This document shows positions 57,550-64,000 of a stretch of 64,000 nucleotides of DNA, piece after piece. The stretch lies in assembly GCF_946886695.1 (NCBI RefSeq), contig NZ_CAMPJD010000011.1, positions 22,474 through 86,473 of the forward strand. Direction: 5' to 3'. The notes under the pieces are model-generated. The model was given only the letters and a program-made list of their open reading frames with translations. It made no database searches and had not been told where the DNA came from. Position 1 is the first letter of the stretch. Each line of letters starts with the position of its first letter. The stretch comes from an uncultured Pseudoxanthomonas sp. (GTDB lineage Bacteria; Pseudomonadota; Gammaproteobacteria; Xanthomonadales; Xanthomonadaceae). A program made the translations under genes and the position numbers.

Positions 57550-58455
57550 TTACTTGAAGCGGTAGACCACGTTCATCGTGGTCAGCGTGTCCGTACGCTT
57601 CTTCTCCGGTGCCACGTCACTGTTGTGTCGCGCCTGCCAGCCTGCTTTCAGCGCGAGGTGCGAGTTCATCGTGACCGACACGCCCAGGTCGTTCTGCGCG
57701 AAGGTGTTGTAGTCGCCCGCCTCGACCAGCAGCTTGTTGACGATCTCGGTGTTCTCGCTCAGCGCGTAGCGCAGGTCGATCAGGCCACGCCCGATCAGGC
57801 TGGATTCGTTGCGCTCCTCAAGGGTGTCGTAGGCGCGGCGATAACCGGGGCCGACCTGCAGGTCGAGATGGCCGCGCTCGCCCTCGAGGACCCGGTTGCC
57901 GTAGCTCAGGCTGACCGACTGCTGCCGGCTGTAGGTGCCGAAGTCGTCTTCTTCGTGGCGCACGGCGGTGTTGAGCGTGCCACGCTGGTCCATGAGATAT
58001 GCACTGTTGGCGGTGACCGTATAGCGGTTGGCGGTGGTGCGGCTGTCGCGGACGATGCTGCCGTCGTCCTGGGTCTTGGTGTACTCGGAGCGCGAATGCA
58101 GGCCGAACAGGCTGGCGCTGTGGCGCCATGCGCCGCCGTCGGTATAGGTCAGGTCCAGTCGGCCGTTGAAACTCTCGGTGTTGCTGTTGCCGCTGCTGGC
58201 AGCCACGCCAAGCTCGCCGCCACCGGTGAGTTTGGGCGTCGGCGGCGCCGGCTCGGGAGGCGCCTCGGGGATGGGGCGCACCGCCATGGCGATGACCGGC
58301 AGCGCCGCACTGCCCTGTTTGCCAAAACCCTTGCCGGCATGGACGGCGTCCACCTTCTCATTGCGCGGCAGCACCCCTTCGTCAGCCAGGGCAGGCGCAA
58401 TGTTGCCGGCGATCAGGACGAGTGCCAGCAAGGAGGGAGGCGTCGGGCGCGACAT
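57550..58455 (-). CDS. DUF481 outer-membrane protein (YdiY family)
   Basis: 301 residues from the ATG giving a signal peptide (MSRPTPPSLLALVLIAGNIAPALA). From about 85 on it is a beta-rich DUF481 domain with alternating strands (GELGVAASSGNSNTESFNGRLDLTYT; GRGLIDLRYALSENTEIVNKLLVEAG; TTMNVVYRFK with a final Phe-Lys). It is probably a small outer-membrane barrel of unknown function. A palindrome ATGTAA-CCGC-TTACAT lies 28 bases upstream of the start codon and suggests repressor control. Convergent with hemC. Confidence 0.85.
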   Translation of the reverse strand: MSRPTPPSLLALVLIAGNIAPALADEGVLPRNEKVDAVHAGKGFGKQGSAALPVIAMAVRPIPEAPPEPAPPTPKLTGGGELGVAASSGNSNTESFNGRLDLTYTDGGAWRHSASLFGLHSRSEYTKTQDDGSIVRDSRTTANRYTVTANSAYLMDQRGTLNTAVRHEEDDFGTYSRQQSVSLSYGNRVLEGERGHLDLQVGPGYRRAYDTLEERNESSLIGRGLIDLRYALSENTEIVNKLLVEAGDYNTFAQNDLGVSVTMNSHLALKAGWQARHNSDVAPEKKRTDTLTTMNVVYRFK

Positions 58456-58482
58456 GGCAGATCTCGAGAAAATGAAGGGGAG

Positions 58483-58498
58483 ATGTAACCGCTTACAT
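58483..58498. promoter_or_regulatory. LacI-type palindrome ATGTAACCGCTTACAT before the DUF481 gene
   Basis: Arms ATGTAA/TTACAT with CCGC between, centred on CG. It lies between the likely promoter and the ATG of the DUF481 gene. The binding regulator is not the local LacI protein, whose operator is TGACA-N4-TGTCA. The core (TGTAA..CG.TTACA) resembles the palindrome at 53911. Confidence 0.5.
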
Positions 58499-58662
58499 GG
58501 TAGATGTGAGCCGACAGCACCACAACCCAAGTGCTTGTTCCGATTCAGGTTTGCGACATGCATTCTGCCACGGGAACGCGCCCGATTCAGGATGCCTGTC
58601 ACGGTCGCCAGCATTCCTGCGCCGTGGTGCGTCGTCTTCCCGTAGCGGTGGTCCACCTCCAC

Positions 58663-59289
58663 TCAAGGCGGGGCATCGATGCTGATCGCTGGGTCGTCGT
58701 AGCGCGAATAGGTCAGCAGCACCGTGTAGGGGCGGCCTTTGTCATCGCGGCCGGTGTGGCGCAGTTGCAGTGGCAGGCCATCCGGACCGATCCAGTAGTC
58801 GAACGCGACCGCCTCCGGAGTGGCGTGGCGAACGCGGTAGCGCCGGGCAGCGCGACCGGCGACGGTGTCATCGCCGATGTGTTCGGCGGACAGAGCCTGC
58901 TGGGCCTGCTGGAGTTTGAGTGGGTCGCGCCACGGGGCGAGCGTTTCCGGAGGGAGTGGTACCCGTATGTGTCGGCCGTCCACCTGCATGTGCAGCATGT
59001 TTCCGATGACCGTCTGCGTGCCGCCAGGCAACGTGATCCTGTAGCGGTCAGGCGCTACATAGTCCATCTCGCCGGTCATCGGCTGGGCGCCTTCCACCTG
59101 CATCTGCGCATGGAAGCGGCGGGTGGCCAGGAACCGGTGCATTGACGCCTTCACGTCCCGCACCGCATCGCGCGCAGGGACTGCGGGTGGCGTTGGCGGA
59201 ATGGCGGCGGGTACCCCGGCGCCTTCGTGAGGGGAGGGTCGGCAGGCGGCCAATGCGAACAACAGGGGCAGTAAGGCGCGCGGCGACAT
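58663..59289 (-). CDS. Lipoprotein with LolA/LolB-like fold region
   Basis: 208 residues. The ATG gives MSPRALLPLLFALAAC, a lipoprotein signal with lipobox LAAC. The mature part (about 45-200) is a beta-rich domain. HRFLATRRFHAQMQVEG, MDYVAPDRYRITLPGGTQTVIGNMLHMQVDGRHIRVPL and FDYWIGPDGLPLQLRHTGRDDKGRPYTVLLTYSRYDDP resemble the strand pattern of LolA/LolB-type lipid-carrier proteins. That assignment is by pattern only. Divergent from the WYL regulator; a long inverted repeat lies between them. Confidence 0.7.
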   Translation of the reverse strand: MSPRALLPLLFALAACRPSPHEGAGVPAAIPPTPPAVPARDAVRDVKASMHRFLATRRFHAQMQVEGAQPMTGEMDYVAPDRYRITLPGGTQTVIGNMLHMQVDGRHIRVPLPPETLAPWRDPLKLQQAQQALSAEHIGDDTVAGRAARRYRVRHATPEAVAFDYWIGPDGLPLQLRHTGRDDKGRPYTVLLTYSRYDDPAISIDAPP

Positions 59290-59316
59290 GGTCGGCAGCC
59301 TCCCGGAAAGAGGGCA

Positions 59317-59396
59317 GCGCCTTGGGTCCGTGCGTTGAGGGCGCCGCGGTGGCAAAGACACGCCACGGCACCAGGCACCGCACGGGCCCAAGGCGC
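59317..59396. repeat. Long interrupted inverted repeat in a divergent promoter region
   Basis: GCGCCTTGGGTCCGTGCG (59317-59334) and CGCACGGGCCCAAGGCGC (59379-59396) are complementary over 18 bases with one G-T pair. The 44-base spacer has its own partial stem (GTGGC/GCCAC). It lies between the lipoprotein gene and the WYL regulator gene; it could form a cruciform or structured leader. Confidence 0.6.
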
Positions 59397-59499
59397 CGTC
59401 GGCGCTTGTCCCCTGTGTCTCTTCCAACGGCAGGCGGGCGACGAAAACGGCCAACCGTCGGTGATAATCCGGCCACGCCCCCCTGCTGCCACGCTGCCC

Positions 59500-60471
59500 A
59501 TGGACAAGATCGAACGCATCACCGCCCTGCACCGCATCCTGAAGGCGGCGCGCTATCCGGTCACGGTGAAGCGGCTGCAGGAGGAGTTGGGTTGTTCGCG
59601 CGCCACCGTCTATCGCGACCTGGCTTACCTGCGCGATGCGTTGATGGCGCCGATCGAAGGCGATGGCGAAGCGGGCTTCCGCTACCACGCGGCCGAGAGC
59701 GATCGCTTCGAACTGCCGGGGTTGTGGCTGAGTTCGGAAGAACTGTATGCGTTGCTCGCAGCGCAACAGTTGCTGGTCCGCACGGGCGGTGGCGTGCTCT
59801 CCGGAGCGCTGGCGCCGCTGCAGAAGCGCATCGAAGGCCTGCTGGCCGATCATGCGGGTGTGGACCACTGGCCCGTGGACCGCGTGCGGGTAATCCCGCA
59901 CCGCGGGCGCACGCTGGATGAAGCCAGCTTCCGCACCGTGGCGTCGGCGGTGCTCGATCGCAAGCAGTTGCAGTTCGAATATCGCGCGCGTTCCACCGAC
60001 GAGCGCACACGGCGCGCGGTGTCGCCGCAGCGCATCACCCACTACCGCGACAACTGGTATCTCGATGCGTGGGACCACGAACGCAACGCGCTGCGCAGCT
60101 TCGCGGTGGACCGGATCGGCAACGCGCGACTGGGCGACGAGCCGGCACGCGACCTGCCGAACGAGGAGCTGAACCAGCATCTGGCGTCGAGCTACGGCAT
60201 CTTCTCGGGCGAACCGAAGGGCTGGGCCACCATCCTCTTCAGCGCCAAGGCCGCGCGCTGGGTTGCCGACGAGCAATGGCATTCCAAGCAGCAGGGCCGC
60301 CACCTGCCGGACGGCCGTTACGAACTGAAGATTCCCTACAGCGTCTCGCGCGAGCTGTTGATGGACATCCTGCATTACGGCGCGGATGCTGAGATCGTCG
60401 AGCCGGCCGTGCTGCGCGAGCAGGCCAAGGCGCTGTTGGAGCTGGCGCTGTCGAACTACGGGAAGAAGTAA
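59500..60471 (+). CDS. WYL-domain transcriptional regulator (YafY family)
   Basis: 323 residues. N-terminal DeoR-like helix-turn-helix MDKIERITALHRILKAARYPVTVKRLQEELGCSRATVYRDLAYL. The WYL domain spans about 140-215 (LQFEYRARS...RAVSPQRITHYRDNWYLDAWDHERNALRSFAVDRI), followed by the WCX-like C-terminal part. Such regulators sense nucleotides or nucleic-acid ligands and often control DNA-damage or defence genes. No defence genes flank it here. Possible -10 GATAAT at 59463-59468. Start chosen at the conserved MDKIER; the upstream frame is not conserved. Confidence 0.93.
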   Translation: MDKIERITALHRILKAARYPVTVKRLQEELGCSRATVYRDLAYLRDALMAPIEGDGEAGFRYHAAESDRFELPGLWLSSEELYALLAAQQLLVRTGGGVLSGALAPLQKRIEGLLADHAGVDHWPVDRVRVIPHRGRTLDEASFRTVASAVLDRKQLQFEYRARSTDERTRRAVSPQRITHYRDNWYLDAWDHERNALRSFAVDRIGNARLGDEPARDLPNEELNQHLASSYGIFSGEPKGWATILFSAKAARWVADEQWHSKQQGRHLPDGRYELKIPYSVSRELLMDILHYGADAEIVEPAVLREQAKALLELALSNYGKK

Positions 60472-60499
60472 TTTCGCGGCAGGGCGCAGGGTTGTGGGA

Positions 60500-60513
60500 G
60501 CGACGTGAGTCGC
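60500..60513. repeat. REP-like palindromic element
   Basis: GTGGGAGCGACGTGAGTCGC at 60494-60513 contains the stem GCGAC/GTCGC with loop GTGA. This is the intergenic palindrome type common in Xanthomonadaceae. The 187-base gap 60472-60658 around it holds no gene. Confidence 0.5.
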
Positions 60514-60658
60514 GACTGTGGAGGAACGGGTCCCGGATCCCGGACAAGCAGGGGATGGAGCGAGGGAGCCTCGATTGCCCGCACGAGGCGACACGCCCGG
60601 CCCCTCTGATTGCCATCGAGGCTGACGGCGCGCGCGCAGGGATTCCTGCAGCCGATCT

Positions 60659-61243
60659 CTACGGCCCCTTCGGCTCGCCGAAGCCCGGCTTCCCCACCTG
60701 CGCCGGCACCTGGGGCACGCGGACCAGCTGGCGTGCATTGATGCCGTGGTCGCGCGCCTTCTTCACCAGTTCCTCGTAGCGCACGTCGTCCATGAGCGGA
60801 TCGCGGGCCATGATCCAGCCCATGTCGCGGCCGGGGTAATCCGCCAGTGCCCATGAGTAGTCCGGCGCCACTTCGACGATGCGCCACTTGGCGGGCACCA
60901 CGCCGACGAACCACAGCGTCCACTCGCGGTTGCCGGAATCCCCCTTGACCGAGGCGCGGGCCTCGCGCAGTTGCTCGGGTTCGCCGAAGCCTTCGCGGTA
61001 GTGGTACGCCACGCCCACCTTGTCGGTGTCGCGCAGTGCGTATTCGTAACGCGCCGCCACGTGCCCGCGCTCTGCGAAGTAGGGGATGTGCGCGACGACA
61101 TGCCAGGTGCCCATGAAGCGGGGAAGGTCCACCGCGTCGGGTGCCGCGCGCGCCGGGCCGCGGCTGGCACAGCCGCCCGCCAGTGCCAGCAGCAGGGCGA
61201 GCAGTGCAATGCGGACCACGCGGATTGGCAACGCCATGGGCAT
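60659..61243 (-). CDS. Outer-membrane lipocalin (Blc family)
   Basis: 194 residues. ATG at 61243 with AGGGAG upstream gives a lipoprotein signal ending LLALAGGC. The lipocalin fold shows the GTWHVVAHIPYF signature (GxW), YHYREGF, the ALADYPGRDMGWIMARDPLMDD segment and the Blc-type C-terminal helix. Binds lysophospholipids or fatty acids in the outer membrane. An upstream ATG in the same frame is less likely. Divergent from the small membrane protein at 61385. Confidence 0.93.
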   Translation of the reverse strand: MPMALPIRVVRIALLALLLALAGGCASRGPARAAPDAVDLPRFMGTWHVVAHIPYFAERGHVAARYEYALRDTDKVGVAYHYREGFGEPEQLREARASVKGDSGNREWTLWFVGVVPAKWRIVEVAPDYSWALADYPGRDMGWIMARDPLMDDVRYEELVKKARDHGINARQLVRVPQVPAQVGKPGFGEPKGP

Positions 61244-61384
61244 GTGGGACTCCCTTCTCCCTGTCATACGGACACGCTAGTCATCAGGATGCGACGGAGA
61301 TGTTAACCGGTGATGTCGCAACCCGTGAGATGTCGTTGCGCGAGTGTGACGTCGTACTGACATCACACAAAGGAGTCCGCCGCC

Positions 61385-61702
61385 ATGTCCATGTCCTTGT
61401 TCCAGGTTTCGCATGCGGTCCGCCAGGACCACCCCGATGTCCATCTGGATCGTGTCCTGCGCCGCGTGGTGCTGTCAGGTGTCGCGCTGGTGTTGCTGCT
61501 GCCGCTGGCCCGCGCCAGCACCGACTGGTTGGGCTGGCTGCCCCTGTGGCTGGTCGGGATGCCTGCCGTGGCCTGGTGGGCCCTGCACCGTTTCCGGCTT
61601 CCGGCCCGTGGGGCCAAGTCGCATTGGACGGCGCGCCGTCGTCGCAGCCCGCAGGCGCGCCGCATCCGCGACAGGGGCGTGGCCCTGCCCCGGGCGGCCT
61701 GA
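61385..61702 (+). CDS. Small membrane protein of unknown function
   Basis: 105 residues. AGGAG lies 10-15 bases before the ATG. Two hydrophobic segments near residues 26-45 (VLRRVVLSGVALVLLLPLA) and 49-69 (LGWLPLWLVGMPAVAWWALH). The C-terminal tail is strongly basic (RRRRSPQARRIRD). Looks like a small inner-membrane protein with a cytoplasmic basic tail. No family recognised. Direct and inverted repeats (see findings) occur upstream in the divergent region. Confidence 0.6.
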   Translation: MSMSLFQVSHAVRQDHPDVHLDRVLRRVVLSGVALVLLLPLARASTDWLGWLPLWLVGMPAVAWWALHRFRLPARGAKSHWTARRRRSPQARRIRDRGVALPRAA

Positions 61703-61778
61703 CCTTCGGCAGGGGGTGCCCTCCGGGCCTTGTGCTAGCGTGCCATGTTCATGAAACGCACCTCCGGAGCCGCACCCG

Positions 61779-63884
61779 ATGCCCAGACTCACCCATGCCT
61801 GCCTGGCCGCAGGCCTCGCCGTCGCTGGCGCGCTGTCAGCCCCTGCCCATGCCAAGGAGGCTGACGTGACGAACGATCCGTATGCCTGGCTGGAGGACGT
61901 CGAAGGGCAGAAGCAGCTGGACTGGGTGAAGGGCGTGAACGCCAGGGCCGAGGCCGAGATCGCCTCTACGCCCGCGTTCAAGCAGCTGGAGTCGGACATC
62001 CGCGCCATCCTCGATTCCGACGCCAAGATCCCCGGCGTGCAGAAGATCGGCGACTACTACTACAACTTCTGGAAGGACAAGCAGCACGAACGCGGCGTCT
62101 GGCGCCGCACCACACTGGCCGAGTACCGCAAGGCCCAGCCGCAGTGGGAAACCGTGCTCGACCTGGATGCGCTGAACAAGGCCGAGGGCAAGAACTGGGT
62201 CTGGCACGGTGCCGACTGCCGCAAACCGGACTACACCCACTGCCTGGTCGCACTGTCGCGCGGCGGCGCCGATGCCGACGAGACCCGCGAGTTCGATCTG
62301 GTCAACAAGAAGTTCCTGGCCGACGGCTTCTACCGTCCCGAAGCCAAGGGCGCGCTGGGCTGGAAGGACGCCGACACCGTCTACGTCTACAGCGACTTCG
62401 GCGCCGGCAGCCTGACCAGCTCGGGCTATCCGCGCATCGTGAAGGAATGGAAGCGGGGCACGCCGCTCGCATCGGCCGCCGTCGTGTACGAAGGCACCGC
62501 GGAAGACATGTACATCGCGGCCTACCACGACGACACGCCGGGCTTCCAGCGCGATTTCGTCAGCCGCACGTTGGCCTTCTACAACGACGAGCTGTACCTG
62601 CGCCGCGCCGACGGCACGCTGGCCAAGATCGATGCGCCCAACTCGGCCAACAAGGGCGTGCACAAGGAATGGCTGACGCTGGAACTGCGCGAGCCGTGGA
62701 CCGTCGGCGGCAAGACCCATGCCGCCGGCAGCCTGCTGGCCGCGAAGTTCGATGACTTCATGGCCGGCAAGCGCGACTTCGACGTGCTGTTCGCGCCGAC
62801 CGACAAGACCTCGCTGGCCGGCTTCACCTGGACGAAGAACCACCTGGTGCTCAACGTGCTGGAGGACGTGAAGAACCGCCTGAGCGTGCTCACGCCGTCG
62901 GCTTTGGGCTGGAAGACCAGCGCCTTCGTCGGTGCGCCGTCCTTCGGCACCATCGGCGTCAACGATGTGGACAGCGACGACAGCGACGCGGTGTGGCTGA
63001 CCGTCACCGACTACCTGACCCCGACGACGCTGTCGCTGGCCGAGATCGGCAAGCAGCCTGAGCAGCTGAAGTCGATGCCCGCTTTCTTCGACGCTTCGGG
63101 CAAGAAGATCGAACAGCACTTCGCCACGTCGAAGGATGGCACCAAGGTGCCGTACTTCCTGGTCCGCCCGGAAGGCCTGAAGTACGACGGCAGCACGCCG
63201 ACCCTGCTGTACGGCTACGGCGGCTTCGAGATCTCGCTGACGCCGGGTTACTCCGGCGGCGTGGGCAAGGGCTGGCTGGAGAAGGGCGGCGTCTATGCCG
63301 TCGCCAACATCCGCGGCGGCGGCGAGTACGGCCCGCGCTGGCACCAAGCCGCGCTGAAGGCCAACCGCCACAAGGCGTACGAGGACTTCGCTGCGGTCGC
63401 GCAGGACCTGATCGCCCGCAAGATCACCTCGCCGAAGCACCTGGGCATCCAGGGCGGCAGCAACGGCGGTCTGCTGACCGGCAACATGCTGACGCAGTAC
63501 CCGGAGCTGTTCGGCGCGGTCGTCGTGCAGGTGCCGCTGCTGGACATGAAGCGCTACAGCCACCTGCTGGCCGGCGCGTCGTGGATGGCCGAGTACGGCA
63601 ACCCCGACACCGCCGACTGGGAATTCATCAAGACCTTCTCGCCGTACCACCTGTTCGATGCGAAGAAGGACTATCCGCCGACCCTGTTCATGACCTCCAC
63701 CCGCGACGACCGTGTCCATCCGGGCCATGCCCGCAAGATGGCCGCGAAGATGCTGGAGGCGGGCAAGGACGTGCGCTACTACGAGAACATCGAGGGCGGC
63801 CACGGCGGCGCGGCCAACAACGCGCAGGCCGCGCACATGAGCGCGCTGGCCTACACCTTCCTCTGGCAGCAGCTGGCCAAGTAA
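61779..63884 (+). CDS. Prolyl oligopeptidase (S9A) family serine peptidase
   Basis: 701 residues with signal peptide MPRLTHACLAAGLAVAGALSAPAHA. N-terminal S9 beta-propeller (DPYAWLEDVEGQKQLDWVKGVN through about 440). The C-terminal alpha/beta hydrolase domain has nucleophile Ser561 in QGGSNGGLL, Asp in STRDDRVHPGH near 643-644 and His675 in EGGHGG. Conserved GYGGFEISLTPGY and ANIRGGGEYGPRWH. Cleaves after proline in short peptides, here probably in the periplasm. Start has GGAG upstream. A repeat element starts 14 bases after the stop. Confidence 0.96.
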   Translation: MPRLTHACLAAGLAVAGALSAPAHAKEADVTNDPYAWLEDVEGQKQLDWVKGVNARAEAEIASTPAFKQLESDIRAILDSDAKIPGVQKIGDYYYNFWKDKQHERGVWRRTTLAEYRKAQPQWETVLDLDALNKAEGKNWVWHGADCRKPDYTHCLVALSRGGADADETREFDLVNKKFLADGFYRPEAKGALGWKDADTVYVYSDFGAGSLTSSGYPRIVKEWKRGTPLASAAVVYEGTAEDMYIAAYHDDTPGFQRDFVSRTLAFYNDELYLRRADGTLAKIDAPNSANKGVHKEWLTLELREPWTVGGKTHAAGSLLAAKFDDFMAGKRDFDVLFAPTDKTSLAGFTWTKNHLVLNVLEDVKNRLSVLTPSALGWKTSAFVGAPSFGTIGVNDVDSDDSDAVWLTVTDYLTPTTLSLAEIGKQPEQLKSMPAFFDASGKKIEQHFATSKDGTKVPYFLVRPEGLKYDGSTPTLLYGYGGFEISLTPGYSGGVGKGWLEKGGVYAVANIRGGGEYGPRWHQAALKANRHKAYEDFAAVAQDLIARKITSPKHLGIQGGSNGGLLTGNMLTQYPELFGAVVVQVPLLDMKRYSHLLAGASWMAEYGNPDTADWEFIKTFSPYHLFDAKKDYPPTLFMTSTRDDRVHPGHARKMAAKMLEAGKDVRYYENIEGGHGGAANNAQAAHMSALAYTFLWQQLAK

Positions 63885-63897
63885 GTGCGTTTTCCCT

Positions 63898-64000
63898 TCT
63901 CCCGCTTGCGAGGGAAGGGGGCCGAAGGGCGGATCGGGGCGCTCCGGTAGTGATGCCTCCCGCCTTGCCCCGACCCCAACCCTCCCCCGCAAGCGGGAGA
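63898..64000. repeat. Inverted-repeat element, right end at window edge
   Basis: TCTCCCGCTTGCG (63898-63910) and CGCAAGCGGGAGA (63988-64000) are perfect 13-base inverted repeats enclosing about 77 bases without an open frame. The type is common in intergenic regions of Xanthomonadaceae. The first arm also folds on itself (CCCTTCTCCCGC...GAGGGAAGGG), which may help end the peptidase transcript. It may continue beyond the window. Confidence 0.6.

Noticed and set aside
61347..61366. CRP/Clp-like site (TGTGA...TCACA) before the small membrane protein gene
   Set aside because: The spacer is 13 bases, not 6, so it does not fit the TGTGA-N6-TCACA consensus.

Overview
The window is GC-rich and gene-dense, with short gaps and many 4-base ATGA/GTGA overlaps. 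Its gene content points to the gammaproteobacterial family Xanthomonadaceae (Lysobacteraceae), perhaps Pseudoxanthomonas or a close relative. Supporting signs are the dprA/smg and def-fmt-rsmB blocks back to back, an opgD-opgH pair, a TonB receptor / SapC / cupin / flavin-halogenase cluster under a LacI regulator, an algR-hemC pair, and a cysteine-free lysine-rich TopA tail. The genus is an inference; no rRNA is present.

Region 1 (1-13.2 kb) is mostly housekeeping. On the minus strand lie topA and tsaC, two tandem DUF4124 envelope proteins, three consecutive genes that each begin with a GYF_2 domain (two fused to RDD membrane domains, one to a pilin-like domain), smg, dprA and a LysM protein. 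Divergent from these run def, fmt and rsmB.

Region 2 (13.4-25.8 kb) is a surface-glycan region. It has an O-antigen ligase/polymerase-like membrane protein, four family-2 glycosyltransferases, a UDP-xylose synthase-type decarboxylase, a CDP-glycerol glycerophosphotransferase-like protein and a heptosyltransferase-like GT9. The GT9 is the last gene of a tightly coupled operon with two PH-domain membrane proteins, a Sel1-repeat protein and a lipid A acyltransferase-like protein.

Region 3 (25.9-32 kb) holds dtd, rpoD (extended -10 promoter, strong terminator), the osmoregulated periplasmic glucan genes opgD-opgH, and a CAT-anticodon tRNA whose 5' half is also the 3' end of opgH.

Region 4 (32-40.3 kb) has a TonB-dependent receptor, an OmpR-type two-component system, a GT4/sulfotransferase pair, a small lipoprotein and a membrane-anchored protein of unknown function.

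Region 5 (40.3-50.7 kb) is the most interesting part, a probable carbohydrate-utilisation locus. A GH30 glycosidase and a CE4 deacetylase are divergent from a LacI regulator. The regulator is followed by a large TonB-dependent receptor, SapC, a JmjC/cupin protein and a flavin-dependent halogenase-like enzyme. The same TGACA-NCGC-TGTCA palindrome overlaps both the GH30 promoter and the receptor promoter, so the whole set looks like one regulon.

Region 6 (50.7-64 kb) is mixed: a sirtuin, a PAS-GAF-GGDEF-EAL protein, a lipoprotein carrying a TonB C-terminal domain, a carboxylesterase, algR-hemC, a DUF481 outer-membrane protein, a lipoprotein divergent from a WYL regulator, a lipocalin, a small membrane protein and a prolyl oligopeptidase. 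Several genes (dprA, the glycosyltransferase at 17565, sir2, the esterase, hemC) have a -10-like hexamer 6-7 bases before the ATG and no Shine-Dalgarno, suggesting leaderless mRNAs.
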